This document shows positions 8,084 through 17,456 of a stretch of DNA of 64,000 bases, piece after piece; within the stretch, counting starts at the first letter, position 1; each line of letters begins with the position of its first letter. This DNA is from AWTP1-13 sp963820375. Its GTDB lineage: Bacteria; Pseudomonadota; Alphaproteobacteria; Rhizobiales; Hyphomicrobiaceae. The stretch covers positions 124,001-188,000 of the forward strand of contig CAWFZX010000033.1 in assembly GCA_963820375.1 (NCBI GenBank), given 5' to 3'. The notes under the pieces are model-generated. The model made no database searches and was not told the DNA's origin. It worked only from the letters and a program-made list of their open reading frames with translations. A program made the position numbers and the translations under genes.

Positions 8084-8454
8084 ATGCTAGCACGTTGCGT
8101 GCACGCCGCCGTTCTCATGGTCTCGTTGTCAAGCTTTGCCGGCTTGGCCCAGGCGCACACCCAGTTCGAATGTCGGTGCCAGCGGCGGGCGCCGTTATGG
8201 ACACGGCGCCGACCGAGATCCAGCTGCAGTGCCACAAAAAGATCGAGGCCAACATCTCGCACATCAGCGTGGAATCGCGTGGCGGACAGGCTGTTGCCAT
8301 TGAGCCCGCCGCCGCCGACCCGAATGACAAGAGCGCAGGGGTGGTGCGATTGGCCGAACCCCTGAGATCTGGCACCTCCAAGGTCAACTGGCGCGTGATC
8401 TCGGTCGACACGCACAAAGTCAAAGGCAGCTTCACCTTTCAAGTGCGACCCTAA
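8084..8454 (+). pseudogene. copC: CopC copper-binding protein, frameshifted near its signal peptide
   Basis: The start (ATG 8084 after GAGGA) and a good signal peptide (MLARCVHAAVLMVSLSSF, then GLAQAH) are in one frame. The CopC body, from SVPAAGAVMDTAPTEIQL to the end SVDTHKVKGSFTFQV, is in another. The break falls around 8155-8180 in a CACACC run and equals one missing base or two extra. CopC carries Cu(II) in the periplasm and hands it to CopD. The body looks intact, so this may be a recent mutation or a sequence error. As read, no complete exported CopC is made. Confidence 0.8.
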
Positions 8455-8469
8455 GCCGAGACCTGGCCA

Positions 8470-9372
8470 ATGGATCTTTTTTGGCCTCTGCTGATGCTGC
8501 GCTGGCTGCACCTGTGGTCGCTGCTCGTCCTGTTCGGCTCGGCGCTGTTTCAAATCTATGGCGTGCCGCGCCCGCAACGGCACGCGTCCTGCAACCCGGC
8601 ATTGGGCCGCAGCGACCGGTGGCTAGCGGCAATGGCGCTGGCAGCCGGCGTCTGTTGGGTGATGCTGGCCATGCTGGACATGACGGAGGAGATCGGCGGC
8701 CTCTTTTCGGCAGCGTCATGGCAGGCTTTTTTTCTTGAGACCGGCTTCGGCCGTATCTGGGTGCTGCGGCTGGCCGGTCTCGGGGCGTTGCTGCTCTACG
8801 TCTGGCGCGGGCCTCAGCGGCAACGCCATGACCATGCCGCCGTGGCAGGCCTGAGCGCAGGCCTGCTGGCGACCCTGGCCTGGCTCGGGCACGCGGTCTC
8901 CGCTGCTGGTGCCGAGGCGTTCGCTGGCATCTTCGCCTACGGCTGCCACGTGCTGGCCGCCGGGGCATGGCTCGGCGGCCTGCTGCCTGTGAGCCTCGCA
9001 CTCGCCAAGGCGCGCGCGGGTGGGGATCGCCAATGTCTGCGCGCTGCTCTGGAGGCCTTTTCACGCATGGGCTTGGCCGCGGTCGCCTTGCTGCTGGCAA
9101 GCGGCCTCGTGAGCGCCGGCCTCACCACAGCTGGCTTCGCCGACCTCGGCCGCACGACCTACAGCTGGGTGCTGGCGTGCAAGCTCGCCCTGTTTGCTGT
9201 GCTGCTGGCCATGGCTGCGGTCAACCGCTTCCTCTTCCTGCGCCGTCTGGGCCGGCAAGCGGACGCTGGTCCGATCGTCGCTTTGTCGCGTTCCGTGCTC
9301 CTCGAGCAACTTATCGGCATCGCCATTGTGGCGCTTGCCGCCGGGCTGAGCTCGCTTTCGCCCTCCGGCTGA
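8470..9372 (+). CDS. copD: CopD family copper import membrane protein
   Basis: The 300-residue product is a polytopic inner-membrane protein with about eight hydrophobic segments, starting LLMLRWLHLWSLLVLFGSAL. The C-terminal half contains the CopD domain (CHVLAAGAWLGGLLPVSLAL at about 159-178, then a long helix around SAGLTTAGFADLGRTTY). CopD works with CopC in moving copper across the inner membrane. It begins 15 bases after the copC stop, so the two form one transcription unit. Confidence 0.9.
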   Translation: MDLFWPLLMLRWLHLWSLLVLFGSALFQIYGVPRPQRHASCNPALGRSDRWLAAMALAAGVCWVMLAMLDMTEEIGGLFSAASWQAFFLETGFGRIWVLRLAGLGALLLYVWRGPQRQRHDHAAVAGLSAGLLATLAWLGHAVSAAGAEAFAGIFAYGCHVLAAGAWLGGLLPVSLALAKARAGGDRQCLRAALEAFSRMGLAAVALLLASGLVSAGLTTAGFADLGRTTYSWVLACKLALFAVLLAMAAVNRFLFLRRLGRQADAGPIVALSRSVLLEQLIGIAIVALAAGLSSLSPSG

Positions 9373-9464
9373 GGTTGGCAAGGCGAACAATGCGCCACCC
9401 CATGGTCCCTTGTGCGCGGCCAATTCGCCTTTCATCATGTGACATTGGCCATTGGGGGGCTGAC

Positions 9465-9836
9465 ATGCTGGACAAATTCAATGCGCAATCGCTTGTGGAA
9501 ACCAACACCACGCTTGATCGCAGTGCCTTCGAGCTGACATTCGTCGACTCGCAGGGAGCGCGACAAACCCTTCGACTTTCACGCGGCGTGGCGAAGGACC
9601 TGGTCCCCGTGCTGCAATCGCTGACAGACGGCAAGGAGGATGCGAACGGTGCCGGCCTCACCAAGATGCCCAAGACCTGCACCGTCGGGCATGCGACCTA
9701 TGAGCGGCTGGTGCTGATCAAATTCGACGACGATCCACCGTATGCCATTGGTCTCGACGAGGCCCGCTCGTTGTGGCGTGAGGTGCGCCTCGAAAGCGAG
9801 AACATCTTGCGCCGCAAACGACCGGCCCTGCAGTAA
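9465..9836 (+). CDS. Hypothetical cytoplasmic protein, 123 residues
   Basis: I start this at the ATG at 9465 (MLDKFNAQ), after a run of six G that can act as a ribosome binding site. The protein is hydrophilic, has no signal peptide, and has beta-rich sequence in the middle (FELTFVDSQGARQTLRLSRG). It lies 92 bases behind copD on the same strand. I do not recognise the family. Confidence 0.6.
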   Translation: MLDKFNAQSLVETNTTLDRSAFELTFVDSQGARQTLRLSRGVAKDLVPVLQSLTDGKEDANGAGLTKMPKTCTVGHATYERLVLIKFDDDPPYAIGLDEARSLWREVRLESENILRRKRPALQ

Positions 9837-10035
9837 CTCGGCCCACCGCGCCAGCGGCAAGGGCTGTTTTGCCCGCAGGCAGCGGCGTGCCCGCTTCCTG
9901 GCGCCGGCCTCGCAGCGGCGCTGGGCCTTGATTTTCGCTGTTCGGAGCGCCGTAACCGAGAAACCTCGAGCGAGTGGCGCGGGCTGACTTTTGGCAATAT
10001 CGTTGTTTCCCAAATTTTTGCAGGGTTGGCCGCCA

Positions 10036-10494
10036 GTGACGCAACGTCTCGCGCTCGCATTGCTTGCCTGGTTGCTCTCCGGCTTGTGCTGGGTGACGGC
10101 ACACGATCACGCGGCGCCTGGCGTCGAAATCGTGCAACCGTGGGCGCCGGCCATGACCGGCCAAGACCGGCAGTTGGTGTATCTGACGATCAGAAATCGG
10201 GCGAACATACCGGACCGTTTGCTGAGGGCGTTGAGCCCGGTGGCCGCAAAGGTCGAATTGCACGGCGCGCCCGCGCCCGAGGCTGAGCCAAAACCGATTG
10301 CCGCATTGGCCATCGGGGCGGGCGCGGACCTGGTCCTCAACGGCACCGGCCCGCACCTGGCCTTGGTGGGACTGAAAAGGCCTCTGCTCGAAAACCAGAG
10401 CTTCAAGCTGGCATTGGAGTTCGATCTGGCGGGCCGGATCGTGGTCGACGTGGTCGTTGGGCCGCCCGCTCCAAGCAATCCGCATCGTCATTAA
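10036..10494 (+). CDS. PCuAC-like periplasmic copper chaperone with degenerate ligands
   Basis: The product is about 152 residues from the GTG at 10036, chosen because AGGG and a proper signal peptide (LALALLAWLLSGLCW) follow naturally; a TTG at 9991 is the alternative. The fold is the PCuAC (DUF461) type, with VEIVQPWAPAM, LTIRNRA and GPHLALVGLKRPL. Family members deliver Cu(I) to cytochrome oxidase using an H-M-H-M set. Here both histidines are present (VELHG, GPHL), but the methionine-bearing segments are replaced (GAPAPEAEPKP and HLA instead of HLM). A role other than classical Cu(I) delivery is possible. Confidence 0.75.
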   Translation: MTQRLALALLAWLLSGLCWVTAHDHAAPGVEIVQPWAPAMTGQDRQLVYLTIRNRANIPDRLLRALSPVAAKVELHGAPAPEAEPKPIAALAIGAGADLVLNGTGPHLALVGLKRPLLENQSFKLALEFDLAGRIVVDVVVGPPAPSNPHRH

Positions 10495-10670
10495 AGGCGC
10501 CTTAGATGCGGTCGGCGGCGCAAGGCGCAGCGCCGATCCATCAACGCTGTAGATCGGCCGCAACAGTTCGGTCGTCGGCCCACGAGAAGGCCGCCTGTGT
10601 CTTGTGTGTCACTAGCCAATCCCACCCCCGGATATTATGTTTGCGATCGCGACGTGTTGAGGGTTGCGTC

Positions 10671-10955
10671 ATGCGTTGGGGGCTCTTCTTGGCGGTGCTG
10701 GTTGTGGCCGGCTGCGCCGCCGAAACATATTCCGACCGCTATGCCGAGCGGCCGCCGCCCGACATCAGGCGGACGTCACCGATCATTTATGCAGACGAGG
10801 ATTGCCCGCCGCCGCAGGCCATTGCGGCCTATTGCGGCAGCATGCGCAGCCGGGATGCCTGCCTGGCGGAGTCGCAATGTGCATGGGTTGGCGGCGATTG
10901 TCGGGGCATCTCCTGCAGGGTGGCACCGCGCCGGCGTTACTACAGCAGCTACTGA
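10671..10955 (+). CDS. Small cysteine-rich lipoprotein
   Basis: The 94-residue product has a lipoprotein signal (LFLAVLVVAGC) with the lipobox Cys at residue 15. After that come six further cysteines in a compact region rich in Asp, Pro and Arg, and a basic Tyr-rich tail. GAGGG precedes the ATG at 10671. It should be an anchored periplasmic protein held by disulfides. No known family is recognised. Confidence 0.65.
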   Translation: MRWGLFLAVLVVAGCAAETYSDRYAERPPPDIRRTSPIIYADEDCPPPQAIAAYCGSMRSRDACLAESQCAWVGGDCRGISCRVAPRRRYYSSY

Positions 10956-11267
10956 GGACCCACGGCGCGACGCAACGCGACACTGCGCCTGCCCGCTGTT
11001 GATCGCCGGCGTGCCTGACGTTCCGGCGCCGGCCCGCCCCGCGAGCCGCCGGCCGCCGCCTAAAGCGTCCAATGGAGCCTGCGCTCGAGGCACAATGCGC
11101 GCGATCCTCGGGGATAGCCCCGATGGACGGCATCGGCCTCTCTCCTGGTGCACCGTTCGGCGAATGGTGTGCTGTTGTGACTGCCCCGCAGGTTGCCCCG
11201 CTTCGCTTGCCGCCGCCGTCCGGACAGGTGGACGCCAGACGCGACCTACAGCATCGGGAGTGGAAAG
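10956..11267. other. 312-bp region, nothing recognised
   Basis: GC-rich DNA between the lipoprotein gene and the DUF3597 gene. Several frames are open, but none has a start signal or recognisable content. It presumably carries the promoter of the DUF3597 gene. Confidence 0.5.
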
Positions 11268-11647
11268 ATGTCAGTGTTCGGAAACATCATGTCTTCAATC
11301 TTCGGAGGCGCCGCGGCTGCCAAGCCGGTGGCCGCCCAGCCCCCCTCGCCCATGGACGCACAAGCGCCGAGGCACCGGCACCGCCGAGGCAGGTGGATGT
11401 CGCCGCTATCATGGATCAGCTTGCCGGCTCCTCGCGTGAGGAGCTCGACTGGCGAAAGTCGATCGTTGATTTGCTGAAGCTTCTGAAGCTGGACAGCAGC
11501 CTGGCCGCCCGCAAACAGCTTGCCGAAGAACTTCACTACCCCGGAAGCATGAAAGATTCTGCCGCCATGAACGTTTGGCTGCATAAGCAGGTCATGCTTA
11601 AGCTTGCCGAGAACGGCGGCAAAGTGCCCGCAGACCTGAAGCATTAA
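11268..11647 (+). pseudogene. DUF3597 family protein, frameshifted in its Ala/Pro linker
   Basis: The N-terminus MSVFGNIMSSIFGGAAAA (ATG 11268 after GGGAG) and the conserved C-terminal domain (DWRKSIVDLLKLLKLDSS to GGKVPADLKH) are typical of DUF3597 but lie in different frames. The shift falls about 11370-11395 in the repetitive linker and equals one missing base or two extra. The function of the family is not known. Since both halves are well conserved, either a very recent mutation or a sequencing indel is likely. Confidence 0.8.
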
Positions 11648-11670
11648 CCACCCCGACCAGAGGTTGCGGG

Positions 11671-11703
11671 CCAGCGCCACCCGCCGGGGCGGGGTGGCGC
11701 TGG
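11671..11703. terminator. Strong 12-bp hairpin after the DUF3597 gene
   Basis: The arms CCAGCGCCACCC and GGGTGGCGCTGG pair perfectly around a 9-base loop, 24 bases after the DUF3597 stop. There is no U-tract, so it may stop transcription weakly or protect the 3' end of the message. Confidence 0.45.
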
Positions 11704-11997
11704 AACCCCGCTTGATCCCGCACTGCGCGCCGGCCGCCACCAGCTGGGCGCAACGGCGCACATGGCGCAAAGACGGCGTTAGGCGCGCTATTCGGCTGGG
11801 CCTGGAGAGAGCCACGGGGATCGGCGTCAGGCGCGTCGGCTTAACCCACACGGCAGCGTGGCGTTAACTGAACTCACGCAACTACACAGCTTATGGACGC
11901 CATCTCAGTATAATCCCGGATGTCCTAATCGCTGCGTGGCCAATCTATTTGGCTGTTGGGTCCCACGTAACATGCAAAATCTGTGGAGGACGGGCCG

Positions 11998-14226
11998 ATG
12001 AAGCCCGAAGCGGGCGCACGTTTCAGGCGCTGGCAGACGTCTTGGCGAGCCTGTGCGTTTGCCCTCGCCGTGGCATTGCTGGTGTCGGGCATCGGCTCTG
12101 CAGCCTATGCGCAGCAACATTTGAAAAGGCTGTTGATCGTTTACCCCGATAGCAGCGCAAGCCAGGCAGCGGTCATCGCCAGCGAAGCGGTGCGCAGCAG
12201 ATTTTCCCAGCTGGCCTCGGGGTTGGTGGTGCAAACGCACACCGAGTTCTTGGATCGCACGCAATTTCCGGGCAAGGAGCATAAGGATCGGTTCGTTCGC
12301 TATCTCAACGACAAATATAGCGACAACAAGCCGGACGCCGTGCTCGCCTTTGGTGCAAATTCCTTGGAGGCGGCGGTCAGCTACCGCAAGGTCCTGAGCA
12401 GCAATATCCCGGTGGTCTTTTGCGTCAATCCTCCGGCCGGAACAGCCGTCAATCTCGAGCAGGATATGGCCGGCATCGTCAGCGAGATCGATGTCACCAA
12501 AACGGTCTCGCTTGCTCGGCGCCTGCAGCCAAACGCCCGCAATCTGCTGGTGGTGGCCGGCACCGCCGCCTTCGACCGCAAGGGAGCGCAGATCGCACAA
12601 GCGCAGCTCGTCGACGTCGAAAAAGAGCTCAAGACCCGCTACCTGGTCGGGCTGCCGGATGAAACGCTGCTGACGGAATTGGCCAGCGTCCCGCGCGACA
12701 CGATCATCCTGCTTTTGTCGAAACTGACAAACGGGTCCACACGCAGCGCTCCGGCGAGTGACGCCGCATCCGTAGCGCAGGTCGCCAATGCGCCGATGTA
12801 CGCACCCTACAGCACGTATTTCGGGCAAGGGATTGTGGGCGGCCATATGGACACCTTCGAGGACATGGGCAGCCAAACAGCCGACTTGGTGCTTGCAATC
12901 CTGGAGGGCCGCGAACCAGCGGCAATCGGACTTCGCAAGAGCGCTAGCCAAGCCTTTCGGGTCGATGCGCGGCAACTCGAGCGCTGGGGCCTGTCGGCGC
13001 GCAATCTGCCGGCCGACAGCGTCGTCGCCTACAAGGCGCCAACCCTCTGGCAGAGCCACCCCAGAGTGGTCACAGCCACGCTTGGCATGTTTACGGTAAT
13101 GGCCTCGGTATTGATGGCCCTGTTGGTGCAGGTCGGCAGGCGCAAATTGGCCGAAGCCAATCTCAAGGACAGTGAAACGCGCATGCGCTTTGCAGCCGCC
13201 GCTGCCGACATCGGCCTGTGGCAGTACGACATTCAAGCAAATCGCCTGTGGTCTTCGAAACACTGCCGAGCCATGCTTGGGCTTTCCGAGCGCGAACCCC
13301 TGACGGCGGCTGCACTCGTAGAAAGAGTGCACCCTGACGACCGGCATGTCGCCAAAGCGTCGATCCGCGCGGCAACGTTCGGTGCCTTGCCGGATGCAGA
13401 GAGCGAATTTCGCCTGGTTTGGCCGAACGGCGAGACGCGCTGGCTGCAGGCAAGAGGGCGGACCGATTTCGACGAAAACGGCGAGCCGCTGCGGGCCAGC
13501 GGTATTTTTCGCGATGTTACCAACTACAAAATCGCGCAGCTGGAAGCCAAACATCTATCGCAGCGTGTCTTGAGCATTCAAGATGACGAGCGCCAGCGGA
13601 TCGCCCAGGATCTGCATGATTCAACCTCGCAACATCTGGCGGCCATCAGCCTCAATTTGATCGCCCTGAAGGGAGCCAAGGGCTCGTGCGGCGTGATCGA
13701 GGACATAGAAAATTCCCTGGACGAGGCTTCCAAGGAACTGCGGACCTTCACCTATCTCCTGCACCCGCCGGCGCTTGCCGACGATGGCCTGCTTGAGACG
13801 TTGGCGCGCTACGTCGAGGGCTTCAGACGGCGCACGCGGTTGTCGGTCATCCTGCGGTCGCGTGGTGCCATCGACGAGCTCTCGCGGCCGGCGCAGGAAT
13901 CGATACTGCGCGTCGTGCAGGAGGCACTGGCCAATGTCCATCGCCACGCCGCAGCATCGCAAGCTCGGGTCTTCCTAAGGCGCAGGGGCAATCGCATTCA
14001 CATCGTCGTCAGGGATAATGGACATGGCCTGGAGGCGGCGGAAAACGGCAGCCACGGCGAGCGTCTTGCCACCGGCGTCGGCATTGCCGGCATGACCGCT
14101 CGTATGCGGCAACTGGGCGGCAGATTTCATATCCGCAGCAGGCCCAGCGGCACCATCGTGCATGCGATTGTTCCAGTCAGGGCAGCGCATGGCCATGTGT
14201 CCGGGCAGCAAATCGCGGCCGAATAA
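11998..14226 (+). CDS. Membrane sensor histidine kinase with ABC-substrate-binding-like sensor, PAS and HisKA_3 domains
   Basis: This 742-residue protein begins with a signal segment and a periplasmic ABC_sub_bind-like domain (about residues 40-340, KRLLIVYPDSSASQAAV). A transmembrane helix follows near 360-385, then a PAS domain (about 395-520). The kinase core is of the HisKA_3 type, with the phosphoacceptor H540 in QDLHDSTSQH and a HATPase with DNGHGL. I chose the ATG at 11998, preceded by GGAGGA. HisKA_3 kinases usually signal to NarL/LuxR-type regulators; none lies in this window, so it is an orphan. Similar sensors are found near quinoprotein genes, but a link to the xox region 25 kb away is only a guess. 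Confidence 0.9.
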   Translation: MKPEAGARFRRWQTSWRACAFALAVALLVSGIGSAAYAQQHLKRLLIVYPDSSASQAAVIASEAVRSRFSQLASGLVVQTHTEFLDRTQFPGKEHKDRFVRYLNDKYSDNKPDAVLAFGANSLEAAVSYRKVLSSNIPVVFCVNPPAGTAVNLEQDMAGIVSEIDVTKTVSLARRLQPNARNLLVVAGTAAFDRKGAQIAQAQLVDVEKELKTRYLVGLPDETLLTELASVPRDTIILLLSKLTNGSTRSAPASDAASVAQVANAPMYAPYSTYFGQGIVGGHMDTFEDMGSQTADLVLAILEGREPAAIGLRKSASQAFRVDARQLERWGLSARNLPADSVVAYKAPTLWQSHPRVVTATLGMFTVMASVLMALLVQVGRRKLAEANLKDSETRMRFAAAAADIGLWQYDIQANRLWSSKHCRAMLGLSEREPLTAAALVERVHPDDRHVAKASIRAATFGALPDAESEFRLVWPNGETRWLQARGRTDFDENGEPLRASGIFRDVTNYKIAQLEAKHLSQRVLSIQDDERQRIAQDLHDSTSQHLAAISLNLIALKGAKGSCGVIEDIENSLDEASKELRTFTYLLHPPALADDGLLETLARYVEGFRRRTRLSVILRSRGAIDELSRPAQESILRVVQEALANVHRHAAASQARVFLRRRGNRIHIVVRDNGHGLEAAENGSHGERLATGVGIAGMTARMRQLGGRFHIRSRPSGTIVHAIVPVRAAHGHVSGQQIAAE

Positions 14227-14518
14227 GCCAATTGGGACGTCGCCAGCGCCGCGCAACGCGCCGACGGGCAAGCTGAGCCGGGCGTTCCCCCGTCCTCCCG
14301 CTCGCGTTCCTTTGCGCGCTTCCTTTGGGCGCAAAGGGCCCGCGCCCTTTGGCCCTTGCCGCCCGTCGGGCGCAGCGATGCAGCGCGCGCAGCACGGGCC
14401 GTCCTGCCAACGCGGTGGGCTTGTGCCTGCGCACTGCGCACCTCGAACGCGGTTGGCAAAACGCCAGGCGCCGGCTATGCCGCTGGGATCCAACGACCGA
14501 GCTCGAGGGGAAGCAGCC

Positions 14519-16522
14519 ATGCAGAGGCGATCAACGGCGCCGCTGTCAGTCGCATTCGAGGCGGCTGAGAACATCGCCACCAACGTCAGCGCCAATCCGA
14601 CCCTGGGCGATATGATTGCCGAACGCCTGTCACGGCGCGATCTGGTGCAGGGCATGCTGGCGGTCTCGGCCATCAGTTTGGCGGTCTCGCCGACGGCATG
14701 CCTGGTCGGCGCAGCCGGCGCCGCAATTGCCAATACGACCCCGTCCTTCAACTTCAAGGAGGTGTCGGCCGGCGTCGATGCCACCCACGACGTTGCCGAG
14801 GGCTACGATGCAGATATCCTCATTCGTTGGGGCGATCCGGTGCTGCCCGGAGCCGCCGCATTTGATCCGGCCAACCAGAGCAAGCAGGGGCAGGCCAAGC
14901 AGTTTGGCTATAACAACGATTATCTCGGCTACTTCGCCTTCCCTCACACAGCCGCTCCCTCCGAGCACGGATTGCTGTGTGTCAATCACGAGTACACCAA
15001 CGAGGAGCTGATGTTTCCGGGCCTCGGTCGGCAGGATGCGCGACGTGGCAGCACAACGCCGTTTGCCAAGATGACGCGGGACATTGCCGAAGTGGAAATG
15101 ATGGCCCATGGCGGCTCGGTTCTCGAAGTGAAGAGGACGAACGGCAAATGGGCGGTCGTTGCCAACTCAAAATATGCCCGTCGCATCACGGCCGAGACAG
15201 AGATGCGCCTATCCGGTCCGGCGGCGGGCCACGAGCGCCTGCAGACAACCGCCGATCCGAGCGGGACCAAAGTCTTCGGCATGCTCAACAATTGTGCTGG
15301 CGGTCGCACCCCGTGGGGGACGTGGCTGTCATGCGAGGAAAACATCAACGGCTATTTCAGCGGTGCGCTGGCTGCGAACCATCGGGAGACGCGAAATTAC
15401 AAGCGCATGGGCATTCCAGGCCGCTGGTTCAACTGGGGTGACTACTTCGATCGCTTCAACATCGGCAGCGAACCCAACGAAGCCAATCGCTTCGGTTGGG
15501 TGGTGGAAATCAATCCGTTCGACCCGGCATCTGTGCCCGTGAAACGCACCGCGCTTGGTCGCTTCAAGCACGAAGGTGCGGCAGGTATCCTGAACAAGGA
15601 CGGGCGCTACGCCATCTATTCCGGCGATGATCAGCGCTTCGACTACGTTTACAAGTTCGTCACCGCAGGTCGCTTTGATGCAAAGAGCCCCACCGCCGAC
15701 ATGCACCTGTTGGACAGCGGCACCTGTTCGGTCGCCAAGTTCAACGCCGATGGAACAGGCGACTGGTTGCCGCTCGTGCACGGCCAAGGCGCCTTGACGG
15801 AGGCGAACGGCTTTTACAGTCAAGCCGATGTTGTGATCGAGGCGCGCACCGCTGCCGACCTTCTGGGGGCCACCAAAATGGACAGGCCAGAGGACATTGA
15901 AGCCAATGCCAAGACCAACAAGGTCTATGTGATGCTGACCAACAACAGCCAGCGCAAGGCCGAACAGGTGGATGCGGCCAATCCCCGGGCAGACAACCGC
16001 TTTGGCCACATTATCGAAATCATCCCTGACGGTGAGGACCACGCGTCGAGCAAGTTTCGTTGGGAGATTCTCGTGAAATGCGGCGATCCCTCCCTTGCGG
16101 CGGTGGGCGCCACCTTCAACCCGAACACCTCAAAGGATGGTTGGTTCGGTATGCCAGACAATGGCGCGGTCAACTCGTTGGGCCGGCTGTGGATTTCCAC
16201 GGACGGCAACTATCCCAAGCGTACCGGCCGCTCCGACGGCCTGTGGGCGATGGAGACCGACGGGCCGGCCCGCGCAACCTCCAAGCTGTTCTTTCGCTGT
16301 CCGAACGGCGCCGAGCTGTGCGGCCCGGAATTCACCCCCGACGACACCACCTTGTTCCTGGCCGTGCAGCATCCCGGCGAGACGGATGAAAGCGATCCCG
16401 ACGCCGAAGCCGCCAGCTTCGAAGCGCCGGCGACGCGCTGGCCCGATTTCAAGGACGGCATCCCGCCTCGGCCATCGATCGTGGTCGTCACGCGCAAAGG
16501 CGGCGGCAAAATCGGGGTTTGA
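14519..16522 (+). CDS. PhoX family (DUF839) phosphatase, Tat-exported
   Basis: The 667-residue protein matches the PhoX family of Ca/Fe-dependent phosphatases. It has a Tat-like motif (ERLSRRDLVQGML, about residue 38), GYNNDYLGYF, LLCVNHEYTNEE, and the later NRFGHIIEIIPDG and CGPEFTPDDTTLFLAVQHPG blocks. The ATG at 14519 has GAGGGGA upstream. PhoX acts in the periplasm, releasing phosphate from esters. No Pho-box was found, and the neighbours are unrelated to phosphate. Confidence 0.9.
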   Translation: MQRRSTAPLSVAFEAAENIATNVSANPTLGDMIAERLSRRDLVQGMLAVSAISLAVSPTACLVGAAGAAIANTTPSFNFKEVSAGVDATHDVAEGYDADILIRWGDPVLPGAAAFDPANQSKQGQAKQFGYNNDYLGYFAFPHTAAPSEHGLLCVNHEYTNEELMFPGLGRQDARRGSTTPFAKMTRDIAEVEMMAHGGSVLEVKRTNGKWAVVANSKYARRITAETEMRLSGPAAGHERLQTTADPSGTKVFGMLNNCAGGRTPWGTWLSCEENINGYFSGALAANHRETRNYKRMGIPGRWFNWGDYFDRFNIGSEPNEANRFGWVVEINPFDPASVPVKRTALGRFKHEGAAGILNKDGRYAIYSGDDQRFDYVYKFVTAGRFDAKSPTADMHLLDSGTCSVAKFNADGTGDWLPLVHGQGALTEANGFYSQADVVIEARTAADLLGATKMDRPEDIEANAKTNKVYVMLTNNSQRKAEQVDAANPRADNRFGHIIEIIPDGEDHASSKFRWEILVKCGDPSLAAVGATFNPNTSKDGWFGMPDNGAVNSLGRLWISTDGNYPKRTGRSDGLWAMETDGPARATSKLFFRCPNGAELCGPEFTPDDTTLFLAVQHPGETDESDPDAEAASFEAPATRWPDFKDGIPPRPSIVVVTRKGGGKIGV

Positions 16523-16618
16523 GACCGGCGCCAGCGGGCTGGCCAATCTGGCCGGATGAGCTCATTGCCCCGCCCGCAACCCACCCGCGGCTGTCCTTTG
16601 CTTCGCACCGCGGACAGG

Positions 16619-16647
16619 AAAAAACGCCGTGCCTTAAGCACGGCGTC
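16619..16647 (-). terminator. Rho-independent terminator of the small exported-protein gene
   Basis: Read on the minus strand, the stem ACGCCGTGC / GCACGGCGT (9 bp, 5-base loop) is followed by seven U. It lies 36 bases after the stop of the gene at 16683-16964 and separates it from the convergent PhoX gene. Confidence 0.85.
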
Positions 16648-16682
16648 TGTTGTCGCTTGCAGAGGGACGACCGCGTCCGAGC

Positions 16683-16964
16683 TTACTGCTTCTTTCCGCC
16701 CGATTGCGGATCGTTGGCTTCGCTCTTTTGCTTTTCCTGGCTCATGCCGGTCGGATTTGGCGGCGTGCCCGGAGCCGGCATGGCGGTGCCGCCAGTGCCT
16801 GCACCCGTACCCGTCCCTGCATTGGGAGCTTCCTTGCCGGGGCCCTGCTGGGGCGCACCGGCTTCCGCCTTGCTCTTGGCGGGGGGCGAGGTTTGCCCAA
16901 TCGCCAGTGTTGCGCCGCCGGCGAGCAGGGCTGCCGCCGCGGCCAGCTTCAAAAGCTTGCTCAT
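16683..16964 (-). CDS. Small exported Gly/Pro/Ala-rich protein
   Basis: The 93-residue product has a signal peptide (MSKLLKLAAAAALLAGGATL) and a disordered hydrophilic remainder rich in Gly, Pro, Thr and Lys, with repeated GTGTGAGTGG. The ATG at 16964 follows GGAGC. An ideal terminator follows the stop, so the gene forms its own unit. No function can be assigned. Confidence 0.7.
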   Translation of the reverse strand: MSKLLKLAAAAALLAGGATLAIGQTSPPAKSKAEAGAPQQGPGKEAPNAGTGTGAGTGGTAMPAPGTPPNPTGMSQEKQKSEANDPQSGGKKQ

Positions 16965-17456
16965 AGAGAGTGCTCCATAACAACGGTGATCGTTCTTCTG
17001 TCCGTCGCTAAACGCGCCCCGTGCAGCAATTGTTCCTCTGCTGAGCCGCAGCTTTGGGCGTCGGTTAAGCGCTTTGTTGCATTGGCTCGCTGCCTTCCCG
17101 CTCCACGCCGGAGCTTCGCGCATTTGCGGGCCATGCCTGTTCGCACCACGCGCCGAGCGCTTTTGCCGAGGCGACCTTCTGTCATTTCCCAACACGCCGC
17201 AGCGGCTCCCAACACGCCTGCGCGGCACGCGCGCTGAGACGCAAGGCAAGCCAGGCCGCGCGCAGCATTGCCGCCAGGGTTCCAGCGTTTCCTCGGCCAT
17301 TTCCACGGCCATTCCAACGCTGGCTCCCGTGCCCGGGTGCTAGGTACGCCCAACAAGGCGTCGCACCCGAATGAGCCAATCGATGGCGGTTGGTCGCGCG
17401 GGCAAGGCGAACGCCAAAAGACACACGACGTGTCAATTGAGATGATGGAGATGATC
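16965..17456. other. Divergent promoter region, 492 bp
   Basis: This lies between the minus-strand small exported protein and the plus-strand DUF1127 gene and must hold both promoters. I saw no convincing gene and no clear operator in it. Confidence 0.5.

Noticed and set aside
11905..13554. 549-codon minus-strand open frame
   Set aside because: Antisense to the sensor kinase; no start signal or motif.
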